50,438 nucleotides of DNA, taken from assembly GCA_900299075.1 (NCBI GenBank), contig OMIK01000093.1, forward strand, positions 1 to 50,438, given 5' to 3'. Made by a program: the position numbers and the translations under genes. This DNA is from Chlorobi bacterium Chlorobi_1 (GTDB lineage Bacteria > Bacteroidota > Chlorobiia > Chlorobiales > Chlorobiaceae). Positions 1 to 7,662 of this stretch are shown here, piece after piece. The notes below the pieces were generated by a model, which was not told where the DNA came from, did no database searches, and saw only the letters and a list, made by a program, of their open reading frames with translations. Within the stretch, counting starts at the first letter, position 1. Every line of letters starts with the position of its first letter.

Positions 1-5
1 AACGA

Positions 6-1184
6 ATGCCAATGAAAAAAGTGCTGATCCTCGGCGGAGGTATCTCCGGTGTCGCGTCTGCGATCGCCTTCCGCAAACGGGGTTTCGAGGTCGAAATGGT
101 CTCGGAGCGCGACTACCTGTTCATCTACCCGATCGCGATCTGGATCCCCGTCGGTACGGCGAAATTCGACGATGTCGCCTTCCCCCTCTCCAAGCTCGCC
201 CGCAAGCACGGTTTCAGCCTGACGATCGACCGTGTCGTACGGATCGATGCGACGCGCGACTCCGTGACGCTCGAAAAGGGCGGCCTCAGGAGCGACGCCG
301 ATATCGTGGTCGTCGCGCTCGGTTCAGCCAAGGTGAAGCATCAGGGCATCGAGCACACCCTGTCGATCTGCGGCCATCCCGCTCAGTCGATCGAACTGCA
401 GCAAAGGATCGATGCCCTCATCGAAAAGGGGCACGGGCGGATCGCCTTCGGTTTCGGTGGCAATCCGAAGGATCCGAGCGGCGTGCGCGGCGGCCCCGGC
501 TTCGAACTCTTCTTCAACCTGCACCACAAGCTCTCCCGCCTCGGCATCCGCGACAGGTTCGAGATGACCTTCTTCGCCCCGATGGAGACTCCCGGAGCCA
601 AGATGGGCGAAAAGGCGGTCAGGATGATGGAGGTGATGTTCAGGCAGAAGGGGTTCAACAGGAGGTACGGCACGAAGATCGATCGGTTCGAACCGGACGG
701 CGTCGTGTTTGCCGACGGGACCAAGCTCGAGAGCGACCTCACCATGTTCATCCCGGCCGGGGAGGGGCTAGATGTCGTGAAGGAGTCCGACCTGCCGCTG
801 AACGAGGCGGGATTCGTCAGGATCGACGATTTCTGCAGGGTGGCCGGGGTTTCAGGATGGTATGCCGTGGGTGATGCCGCGGCGCTCGAGGGGCCCGACT
901 GGAGGGCCAAGCAGGGGCATATCGCGGAGTTCATGGCCGATTGCGCGGCAAACAACTGCGGTGCGGAGCACCTCGGCCTCGAGGAGCCGATGCGGGGCTA
1001 CCAGGAGCACCTGAACGTGCTGTGTGTCATGGATACGGGAGACGGCGCAGGGTTCGTCTTTCGCAACGGCCACCGCCAGGTGTTCATTCCGTTGCCGGTC
1101 GTCGGCCACTGGCTCAAGAAGGGGTGGGGGCTCTACTACAAGCTTTCGAAGATGAAGGTTATTCCGCGCATACCAGGCATGTGA
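6..1184 (+). CDS. SQR-family FAD-dependent oxidoreductase (possibly type VI-like)
   Basis: A 392-residue flavoprotein of the sulfide:quinone oxidoreductase / NADH dehydrogenase fold. The N-terminal dinucleotide-binding motif GGGISG lies at residues 10-15 and the second FAD motif (YAVGDAAALEG) starts near residue 286. The segment where classical SQRs carry the central redox cysteine (CPxxPxE) reads GGNPKDPSGVRGGPGFE here, so the usual cysteine disulfide pair is not evident. From memory, the C. tepidum SQR paralogue beside aclBA is a divergent (type VI) enzyme, which fits this neighbourhood; that assignment is inference. Start could be the first ATG or the second, two codons later; both precede the Rossmann motif, so the gene looks complete. 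Convergent with aclA, separated by a terminator. Family confident, substrate not. Confidence 0.72.
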   Translation: MPMKKVLILGGGISGVASAIAFRKRGFEVEMVSERDYLFIYPIAIWIPVGTAKFDDVAFPLSKLARKHGFSLTIDRVVRIDATRDSVTLEKGGLRSDADIVVVALGSAKVKHQGIEHTLSICGHPAQSIELQQRIDALIEKGHGRIAFGFGGNPKDPSGVRGGPGFELFFNLHHKLSRLGIRDRFEMTFFAPMETPGAKMGEKAVRMMEVMFRQKGFNRRYGTKIDRFEPDGVVFADGTKLESDLTMFIPAGEGLDVVKESDLPLNEAGFVRIDDFCRVAGVSGWYAVGDAAALEGPDWRAKQGHIAEFMADCAANNCGAEHLGLEEPMRGYQEHLNVLCVMDTGDGAGFVFRNGHRQVFIPLPVVGHWLKKGWGLYYKLSKMKVIPRIPGM

Positions 1185-1312
1185 TTATCGGCGGAATGAA
1201 TCCGTCGCCATAAAACGATTTTTCGCTATCACTATCGCTATCAATCCCTAAACCGATTCAAGGCACTTCATCAGGATGTTTCCTGAACCCTCCATCCCCA
1301 TCGCCCATGAAA

Positions 1313-1343
1313 CAAAAAAAGCAGGCCTTCCGGCCTGCTTTTC
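1313..1343 (-). terminator. Rho-independent terminator of the acl operon
   Basis: Stem AGCAGGCC / GGCCTGCT around a TTCC loop, with an A run on its left that becomes the U tract for minus-strand transcripts, about 35 bases past the aclA stop. The right side is followed by TTTT, so it may also serve the plus-strand gene ending at 1184. Confidence 0.85.
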
Positions 1344-1376
1344 CTGTTCTGAAAGAACATCCGGCGATGCCGGGAA

Positions 1377-3209
1377 TCACTTCTTCTCGGGAACCGGACG
1401 CTCCGGCTTGACCGCGTAGTTGATCAGGTAGTCGTAGAGTCTGATCAGTCGAGCGTTCTGGTTGTTCTGGTCGATCCAGTGGCCGATCATGCCGATCGTG
1501 CGGGCCAGGACGAAGAACCCGTTGAGCGAGTGCTCCGGGAAGTCCAGGTCCATCAGGATGCAGCCGATGGTGCCGTCGACGTTCAGGATCAGGTTGTCCT
1601 TCTTTGCGGTCGTCACCTTCTCGACCTCGAGCGCGAAGTCGAGGCACGGCGTGTGCAGCGAGGTCTCGTTCTTCACGTAGTCGACCAGGTAGCGGACGCG
1701 CTTGTCGGGGTTCTTGAGGCTCTTGACCCTGTGGCCGATGCCGGGAACCGGGCCGACGTTCTCCTTCATCCAGGCGAGGAAGCCTGGGATGTCGTTCGGG
1801 AACTCCTTGACGCCCATCTTGAAGTATTTGCCGGCGTTGGTCACGGCGCCGCCGAAGCGGGGGCCGATCATGGTCATGCCGGCCGATACCGCCTGGGGCA
1901 TGTCAATGCCGGCGCAGGCGGCGATGATCGAACCGAAGGCGCCGGAGACGGCCGGGCCGTGGTCGGCGGAGATCATGACGATGCGCTTGATGATCTCGGA
2001 CTCCTCGCGGGTCGGGAGCTTCTTGTTCCAGAGCAGGCCGATGACATCCTCGATGCCATACCCTTTCGAGCAGAGCTCGGAGGCTGCGTAGCCGCTGTAG
2101 CGGGGCTCTTCACCGCGGTCATCGGAGATGGTGGTGCGGATGAGCGGCTCGACGACCACTTCACCCTGCCTCATGACCTCCTGGACGCTCGGCGGGAGCT
2201 GCGGGAGCAGCGCCTCGTCGATACCGGCTTCCTGCTTGATGTCGCCGCTGGCGATCAGCTCCTGGTAGACCTGCTTGATCGCCTTGCTGAGGCCGCCGAA
2301 GGTGTCGGGGACGTAGGCGCCCGCTTCGCGGAGCGCGTTCATCTTGGAGCGGGCGGAGCCGGCTCCCTTCTTGCCCTCCTTGGCTCCGGCGTGGCCGAAC
2401 TTCATGCCCTGCGGAAGCACCTCCTGGCAGGTACCGCCGATGGCGGCGATCAGCTTGATGCGGCGCTTCTGTGCGCCGAGCCACTCCGCAGCCTCCTCTT
2501 CAAGGCTGCCGCCGACCTCGCCGATCAGGACGACCGCCTTGGTCGCGGGATCCTTTTCGAACATTTCGAGGTAGGTGACGAAGTCGGTGCCGGGGTAGGA
2601 GTCGCCGCCGATGGCCACCGCCGAGGTGACGCCGTCGCCGTTCTGGGCGCAGAGCCACATCGCCTCGTTGGAGAGGCCGCCCGACTTGGTCAGGACGCCG
2701 AAGGATCCGGCGCGGTAGAGGTTGCAGAGCTTCAGGTTCTTGAACTCGCCGCCGATCACGCCGAGCCGGCACTCGCCCGCCGACATGATGCCGATCGAGG
2801 AGGGGCCGTTGAAGATCTTGCCGTGCTGCAGGGCGAGCTTGCGCAGGCGCTTGGCATCCTTCTCCGGGATACCTTCGGTGATCATCGAGATCAGCTTGAT
2901 GTTCGGGGCCTCGATGCACTCCTTGGCAGCCTGGTAGCCGCGGGAGGCGCCGATGTAGATCAGGGCCGTGTTGATCTGCGGATGCTCCTGCAGCGCAGGG
3001 GTGAGCGATCCGTAGACGTGGATGTTGTTCAGTTCGCCGCCGCGGAAGATCTCCTTCTGCTGGCCGGCTTCAGGCGGGTAGACGAACGCCTGTATGGTCA
3101 GGGGTTTATTGATCAGGAAGTCGAACTGCGCCATGCGTTTGGCCGCATTGACGCCGGCGACGCCGCCGATGATGACCGCCCGAGTATCTTTATTTGCGAG
3201 AATGCTCAC
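1377..3209 (-). CDS. aclA: ATP-citrate lyase, alpha subunit
   Basis: Large subunit (610 residues) of the two-subunit ATP-citrate lyase, which cleaves citrate to acetyl-CoA and oxaloacetate and drives the reductive TCA cycle in green sulfur bacteria. The N-terminal part is the succinyl-CoA synthetase alpha-like CoA/phosphohistidine module; the motif GHAGAKEG places the phosphorylated histidine at residue 273. The C-terminal part is the citrate synthase-like module (for example the GIGHRVKS segment). Length and sequence agree with Chlorobium AclA as I know it. The start is GTG at 3209-3207, giving the family's usual MSILAN N-terminus; no clear ribosome binding site precedes it, and it lies 62 bases after the aclB stop, so it is probably co-transcribed with aclB. 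Confidence 0.97.
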   Translation of the reverse strand: MSILANKDTRAVIIGGVAGVNAAKRMAQFDFLINKPLTIQAFVYPPEAGQQKEIFRGGELNNIHVYGSLTPALQEHPQINTALIYIGASRGYQAAKECIEAPNIKLISMITEGIPEKDAKRLRKLALQHGKIFNGPSSIGIMSAGECRLGVIGGEFKNLKLCNLYRAGSFGVLTKSGGLSNEAMWLCAQNGDGVTSAVAIGGDSYPGTDFVTYLEMFEKDPATKAVVLIGEVGGSLEEEAAEWLGAQKRRIKLIAAIGGTCQEVLPQGMKFGHAGAKEGKKGAGSARSKMNALREAGAYVPDTFGGLSKAIKQVYQELIASGDIKQEAGIDEALLPQLPPSVQEVMRQGEVVVEPLIRTTISDDRGEEPRYSGYAASELCSKGYGIEDVIGLLWNKKLPTREESEIIKRIVMISADHGPAVSGAFGSIIAACAGIDMPQAVSAGMTMIGPRFGGAVTNAGKYFKMGVKEFPNDIPGFLAWMKENVGPVPGIGHRVKSLKNPDKRVRYLVDYVKNETSLHTPCLDFALEVEKVTTAKKDNLILNVDGTIGCILMDLDFPEHSLNGFFVLARTIGMIGHWIDQNNQNARLIRLYDYLINYAVKPERPVPEKK

Positions 3210-3271
3210 GGTACAATCAGTTTAAGGATTTTCTGTATGTTCTTGTATCGAAACATGATGCGTTAGCGGCA

Positions 3272-4468
3272 TCAGGATTTCATGGCCATGTCGACGATGT
3301 CGGTCATCGGCATGCTGCGGTCGTAGACATGGATGTCGAATCCCTCTTCCTGCAGCTGCCTGATGGCGGCAAGGCCCTGGGCTTCGTTCGGTCCGCCCCT
3401 GCGCACCCAGATCTTCACGTTCTCCAGATAGCCTTTCGACTTGCTTTCGCGGAATCCGTTGATGATGCCGCTGAAGGTCGCCTTCACATCGGTGAAGTTG
3501 GCGATGGCGCCACCGACGATGATGTGCTTGATTTTCGGGAGGCGGCAGATGGTTTCGGTCAGCGCCTCAACGGCCCAGTCGGCCGGGTCGCCGGAGTACT
3601 CGGCATAGTTGGCGATGGTTCCGCCCCTTGCCACGACGGCGTCGGCGTAGAAGACCGAGGCGCCGCCGCCTGCCGTCAGGAGGGCGACTTCACCACCGGG
3701 AACTTCGACGAACTTGACGGAGCCCTTGATCCTGGAATCGATGTCCATGATCTGCTGTTCGGCCTCGGTGTACGGACGGCCGATTTCGGAGACCGGCTTG
3801 AAGTCCCAGTCCGCATGGCGGAAACGGGCGTCCCAGTCGACGTTCATGACCGCGTCGAGCGCCGCGAAGCGCATGTCGCTCTTGCGGATGACCAGCGGGT
3901 TGATCTCGATGGACTGCGCATCTTCGTTGTCGAAGCAGAGGATGAGGCGCGAGCTGATCTTGGCGACGCGCTCGGCGATCTCCCCCTCGAAGCCGGCCTC
4001 TGCAGCCAGTTCGGTCAGGCGTTCGATCGACGGGGTTTCATCCAGCGGGATGAACATGCGGCGAACCGTGTCCCAGTTCTCCTCGATGTCGACGCCGCCC
4101 TTGTTGGAGAGCAGGAGCTCTGCGCCGTCCTTGTTGCCGATGATGGAAAAATAGAACTCTGCATCGTGCTCGAGCATCTCGGCGATGATCACCTGGCGGA
4201 CCTCGGCGGTGCCGATCTTGGTGCCGATCATCTCCCTGGAGGCTTCGATGGCCTCTTCAAGGTTGAGTCCGATCTTCACGAGTCCGAGCTTGTAACGTCC
4301 GCCTATAGCCTCGTGGGCTTTGACGACAAGTTTTGATTCTCGCAGCCATTTATTAGCTTCGCCAAGCTGAGAAAGACGGTTAGGGTCCATGATCACAACA
4401 TAATTGGGCACAGGAATGCCCCATTTGTTGAATAATTTCATGGCAGGCCCCTCAAGGATTTTAGCCAT
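3272..4468 (-). CDS. aclB: ATP-citrate lyase, beta subunit
   Basis: ATP-grasp/succinyl-CoA synthetase beta-like subunit of ATP-citrate lyase, 398 residues, partner of AclA. The reading frame is open 26 codons further upstream, but the start at 4468 gives the conserved N-terminus MAKILEGPAMKLFNKW and the length expected for Chlorobium AclB, so I set it there. First gene of the aclBA operon; a candidate promoter lies at 4524-4551. It is transcribed divergently from lgt across 137 bases. Confidence 0.97.
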   Translation of the reverse strand: MAKILEGPAMKLFNKWGIPVPNYVVIMDPNRLSQLGEANKWLRESKLVVKAHEAIGGRYKLGLVKIGLNLEEAIEASREMIGTKIGTAEVRQVIIAEMLEHDAEFYFSIIGNKDGAELLLSNKGGVDIEENWDTVRRMFIPLDETPSIERLTELAAEAGFEGEIAERVAKISSRLILCFDNEDAQSIEINPLVIRKSDMRFAALDAVMNVDWDARFRHADWDFKPVSEIGRPYTEAEQQIMDIDSRIKGSVKFVEVPGGEVALLTAGGGASVFYADAVVARGGTIANYAEYSGDPADWAVEALTETICRLPKIKHIIVGGAIANFTDVKATFSGIINGFRESKSKGYLENVKIWVRRGGPNEAQGLAAIRQLQEEGFDIHVYDRSMPMTDIVDMAMKS

Positions 4469-4523
4469 GCCTAAGGAATTTATGTTTGGGTAATTGCGCG
4501 GAAAAAGAAGAGTGCAGGAGCAA

Positions 4524-4551
4524 TATATAACTATATTCGCTTGCAATCCAA
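4524..4551 (-). promoter_or_regulatory. Candidate sigma70-type promoter for aclBA
   Basis: Read on the minus strand: TTGGAT, a 16-base spacer, then TATATA. It lies 55 bases upstream of the aclB start in the only AT-rich part of the divergent aclB/lgt gap. Motif match only. Confidence 0.35.
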
Positions 4552-4605
4552 GGGATTAAGAATTGTTAAGGGTGTAATAACCACAGAAAAACCATAAAAA
4601 AACGC

Positions 4606-5454
4606 ATGATGGCCGATTTTTTCTCCTGGTGGCAGCAACTTCCCTACGCGATGAATCCGGTAATCTTCTCGTTGGGAGGTATCGCGATCCGCTGGTACGG
4701 GATGATGTACATCGTCGCTTTTTCGATCGTCTACCTGCTTTCGAGGTACCGGATAGCAGACGAGAAGCTGTCGTTCGACAAGGCGTTCCCGGGCGACGCC
4801 CTCACCTGGGCGATGGGAGGGGTGCTGCTCGGCGGGCGGATCGGCTACATCCTGTTCTACGGATTCAGCGACTTCCTTGCCAATCCGATCGGCTCGATCA
4901 TTCCCCTTGCCACCACCAACGGCGCCTGCCGCTTCTCCGGGATCTCGGGGATGTCCTATCACGGAGCCCTGATCGGCGTGGTCATCGCCATCGCGCTGTT
5001 CACCCGGAACAGCGGCAAGGGATTCCTCGAGACCTTCGACCTCTTCATCCCCGCCCTGCCCCTCGGCTACACCTTCGGCAGGCTCGGCAACTTCATCAAC
5101 GGGGAGCTCTATGGACGGGTGACCACCTCGATGATCGGCATGCACTTCCCTGCAGCTCCAGGAAGCGGACTCCGCTATCCGTCACAGCTTTTCGAAGCAT
5201 TCTTCGAAGGGATCATGCTCTTCGTGCTGCTTTGGTCCCTGCGCAAGAGAGCCCCGTATACCGGATTCCTTTCCGGGCTTTATCTCATGGGTTATGGCTT
5301 CGTCCGTTTCTGCATCGAGTTCTTCCGCGAACCCGACGCCCAGCTCGGCTTCGTGTTCCTCAGCTTTTCGATGGGGCAGGTGCTCTGCTTCCTGATGATG
5401 GCAGCGGGGGCCGCGATACTCCTGGCCAGCCGGCCAGTGCGCGCAAAGGGGTAG
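4606..5454 (+). CDS. lgt: Prolipoprotein diacylglyceryl transferase
   Basis: Inner-membrane enzyme that transfers diacylglycerol from phosphatidylglycerol to the lipobox cysteine of prolipoproteins, the first step of lipoprotein maturation. 282 residues with about seven hydrophobic segments. The family signature GRLGNFINGE is at residues 158-167, with the following Y-G-R, and the SGMSYHGALIG segment lies near residues 118-128. Two ATGs are adjacent (4606 and 4609); either could be used and no strong ribosome binding site distinguishes them. A 15-bp hairpin terminator follows at once. A lipoprotein substrate is encoded in this window (38910-39950). Confidence 0.95.
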   Translation: MMADFFSWWQQLPYAMNPVIFSLGGIAIRWYGMMYIVAFSIVYLLSRYRIADEKLSFDKAFPGDALTWAMGGVLLGGRIGYILFYGFSDFLANPIGSIIPLATTNGACRFSGISGMSYHGALIGVVIAIALFTRNSGKGFLETFDLFIPALPLGYTFGRLGNFINGELYGRVTTSMIGMHFPAAPGSGLRYPSQLFEAFFEGIMLFVLLWSLRKRAPYTGFLSGLYLMGYGFVRFCIEFFREPDAQLGFVFLSFSMGQVLCFLMMAAGAAILLASRPVRAKG

Positions 5455-5485
5455 CCGAGAGGTGGTTTTTCGACATATATGATCA

Positions 5486-5523
5486 TGAAAGGGGCGGATT
5501 TTCGAATCCGCCCCTTTCATTTT
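5486..5523. terminator. Bidirectional terminator between lgt and the GDT1 gene
   Basis: A perfect 15-bp stem (TGAAAGGGGCGGATT and its complement) around a TTCG tetraloop, followed by a short T run, placed exactly between the convergent ends of lgt and the gene at 5522. Confidence 0.9.
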
Positions 5524-6178
5524 ACCCTTCGGAGAGTGCCGGTTTGCGCCGGAGGAACAGCATTCCGAGCAGCGCTACGAGCAGCAGGGCTCCCGCCCAG
5601 ACCGGCATGCTGAACAGGCGCCCCCCTTCGTACATGTTCCAGGCGCCGAAGGCGAAGAAGATGGCCGAAGCGCCGTAACCGATCGCCTTCTCGGGGAGGT
5701 TTTTCCCGAGCATCTTTCCGACCAGCACGGCAAGGCCATCCGACACCACCATGCCGACCGTGGAGCCGAGCCAGACCGGAATGAAGGGATTGTTGGTGGC
5801 GAGGCTGATCGTGGAGAGCATGGTCTTGTCGCCGAGTTCGGCCATGAAGAAGGTCGAAAAGACGAGCCAGAAGGGGTTGATCCCGGTCTTGCATTCGATC
5901 TTCTCCTCCTCTTCGAGGCTGTCCCCCCTCAGCGTCCAGAAGCCGAAGGCGATGAAGGAGATGCCGGCCACGAAGGTGATCCAGTCGCCGGGAAGCATCC
6001 CCCCCATGATCCAGCCAATACCGGCAGAAAAGATGTGGACCGCGAGCGTCGCCCAGAAGATGCCCGACATCACGACGCGGGTGTTGTAGCAGGTGGCGAG
6101 CGCAAGGGCGACAAGCTGGGTCTTGTCGCCAAGCTCGGCGATGAAGATCATCCCGAGGGAGAGCCAGAAAGCGTGCAT
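5522..6178 (-). CDS. GDT1/TMEM165 family (UPF0016) membrane transporter
   Basis: A 218-residue polytopic membrane protein made of two homologous halves, each carrying the family's acidic signature: AELGDKTQ at residues 14-21 and AELGDKTM in the second half, about residue 115. Family members export or exchange divalent cations (Mn2+ in bacteria, Ca2+/Mn2+ in eukaryotes). About six transmembrane helices can be read. The last codons overlap the terminator stem. It lies downstream of the lipocalin gene on the same strand with a 79-base gap; I saw no manganese riboswitch there. Family confident; which cation is inferred. Confidence 0.88.
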   Translation of the reverse strand: MHAFWLSLGMIFIAELGDKTQLVALALATCYNTRVVMSGIFWATLAVHIFSAGIGWIMGGMLPGDWITFVAGISFIAFGFWTLRGDSLEEEEKIECKTGINPFWLVFSTFFMAELGDKTMLSTISLATNNPFIPVWLGSTVGMVVSDGLAVLVGKMLGKNLPEKAIGYGASAIFFAFGAWNMYEGGRLFSMPVWAGALLLVALLGMLFLRRKPALSEG

Positions 6179-6257
6179 CGATCAGTGGTTTGGCATTTGA
6201 TGAAGGTGGCGGAAAATATCCCAAAGCCTATCATTCTCCAAACCTTCGGCCATGCGC

Positions 6258-6743
6258 TCAGCCATGGGAGGTCCGGACCAGCTGCGAGGTGTCGATCCCT
6301 TTCCGGCGCAGCTGTTCCAGGAGCATCGCATAGCTCCCGTCGTCGAGGTACGGCGTCCTCGACAGCACCCAGCAACGGGAACGCTCGGGGTTCGAGACCA
6401 GCGCCCATGAGTAGTCCTCCGCAAGCCCGACGACCCAGTAATCGGCCTTGATGAACCTGAAGAAGGTCACGACCAGCTTTGCATTGCCGCTGCCGGGTAC
6501 CGGAACCGCCGTCGCACGGATCGATGCGGATTTCCCCCTCCTCCTGCAGGAGTTGCGGACAATGACCCTGCCGCTCTTCCGGTCGAGGGTATACTCTGCT
6601 TTCGTGTCGGAGCATCCGCTCTCCTGCCGCATGGGGATGGCGGCGATCTCGTACCAGGTTCCGCAATACCGCTGGACATCGACCTGGGGCACCGTTTCCG
6701 GGCCCTGGAGGCCTGGCTTTCTCCTGAATAGTCTCCTGAGCAT
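6258..6743 (-). CDS. Lipocalin family protein (Blc-like)
   Basis: A 161-residue beta-barrel protein of the lipocalin family. It shows the N-terminal motif Y-C-G-T-W-Y-E-I-A and the C-terminal Blc-type run around ADYWVVGLAEDY and WVLSRTP. I placed the start at 6743 because AGGA lies seven bases upstream; the frame is open 25 codons further but without a binding site. Unlike E. coli Blc there is no obvious lipobox or signal peptide after this start (MLRRLFRRKPGL), so cellular location is unclear. Members bind fatty acids or lysophospholipids, or tetrapyrrole-like ligands; the ligand here is unknown. Confidence 0.82.
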   Translation of the reverse strand: MLRRLFRRKPGLQGPETVPQVDVQRYCGTWYEIAAIPMRQESGCSDTKAEYTLDRKSGRVIVRNSCRRRGKSASIRATAVPVPGSGNAKLVVTFFRFIKADYWVVGLAEDYSWALVSNPERSRCWVLSRTPYLDDGSYAMLLEQLRRKGIDTSQLVRTSHG

Positions 6744-6918
6744 GTTTTTTCCTGTTGATTGAGGGTGATGGTGCATGACCATACCAACATTTCGACTTCC
6801 CCTGAAGTTCTCATGCACGGCAGGTTTCCCCGCATTGGTTTTGTCCCGCTATTTTCATACCATGGAATAAGTAAAAAACGAAACGGCAGCATCATCCCGC
6901 AAAATTCAGCGTGGCCTT

Positions 6919-7365
6919 ATGCCCACCATTCGCATCGCAACGCCAGAGGACATTCCTGCATGCGTTACACTTCTGGGCGTTCTCTTCGCCCAGGAAGAGG
7001 AGTTCACGGCCGATCCCGGGTTGCAGACGCGAGGCCTTGAGATGATCATCGCCTCCCCTGCGGTTGGCACGGTGTTCATCTGCGAACATGAGGGTGCCGT
7101 CGTGGGCATGGCCAGCCTGCTGGCGACCGTCAGTACCGCCTTGGGCGGCAAGGTTGCCCTGCTCGAAGACATGGTGGTGCTTCCCGCGTGTCGAGGCCGG
7201 GGGTTCGGCACCATGCTTGTCGACCACGCCTGCCGGTGGGCAAGGGAGAACGGTTTCGGCAGGATCACCCTCCTGACCGACGGCGATAACGAACAGGCCC
7301 ACCGGTTCTACGAGACCCTCGGGTTTGTCCGTTCCGGCATGGCTGCCTTCAGGAAGCTGCTTTGA
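6919..7365 (+). CDS. GNAT family N-acetyltransferase
   Basis: A single-domain, 148-residue GCN5-related acetyltransferase. Strand beta4 and the acetyl-CoA pyrophosphate loop read LLEDMVVLPACRGRGFGTML (consensus Q/RxxGxG/A), and the C-terminal NEQAHRFYETLGF is the typical GNAT motif B. The acceptor substrate cannot be told from the sequence. The rubredoxin gene starts 31 bases downstream on the same strand, so the two may be co-transcribed; a functional link is not implied. Confidence 0.85.
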   Translation: MPTIRIATPEDIPACVTLLGVLFAQEEEFTADPGLQTRGLEMIIASPAVGTVFICEHEGAVVGMASLLATVSTALGGKVALLEDMVVLPACRGRGFGTMLVDHACRWARENGFGRITLLTDGDNEQAHRFYETLGFVRSGMAAFRKLL

Positions 7366-7396
7366 TTATGGCAGAAAGAAGCAAACCCCACCAGAA

Positions 7397-7591
7397 ATGA
7401 ACGAGCAGAACAGTACCGCCCTCGAAGCCTGGATCTGTGTCGAGTGCGGCTTCGTCTACGACCCCTCCACCGGGGACCTCGAATCGCACATCCGTCCGGG
7501 CATACCCTTCGAAAAACTCCCATCCGACTGGTGCTGCCCGGTCTGCAGCGCCAAACCCGATAAATTCAGGCCCTTCGACTCGCAGTTGTAA
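7397..7591 (+). CDS. Rubredoxin
   Basis: A 64-residue one-iron electron carrier. The four Fe-binding cysteines are C14 and C17 (CVECG) and C47 and C50 (CPVC), with the conserved Y-D-P and W before the second pair. The frame is open 24 codons upstream, into the acetyltransferase gene, but the ATG at 7397 gives the normal rubredoxin length. Relative to classical rubredoxin (CPxCGA) the second knuckle reads CPVCSA, a minor variation. Rubredoxins in anaerobic phototrophs commonly donate electrons to peroxide- or superoxide-reducing enzymes; no such partner is in the window. Confidence 0.92.
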   Translation: MNEQNSTALEAWICVECGFVYDPSTGDLESHIRPGIPFEKLPSDWCCPVCSAKPDKFRPFDSQL

Positions 7592-7662
7592 CTTGGCGAT
7601 TGATGAACCCGTAGGGGGAGGTCGTGCCGTGCCCGGCACATACCTCACGCGGGTCGCTGTCG

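Noticed and set aside
1479-3266. Long 595-codon open frame on the plus strand opposite aclA
   Set aside because: It is the antisense of aclA; its composition (Asp/Glu/Ala/Gly-rich with no recognisable motif) is what an antisense frame of high-GC coding DNA gives.
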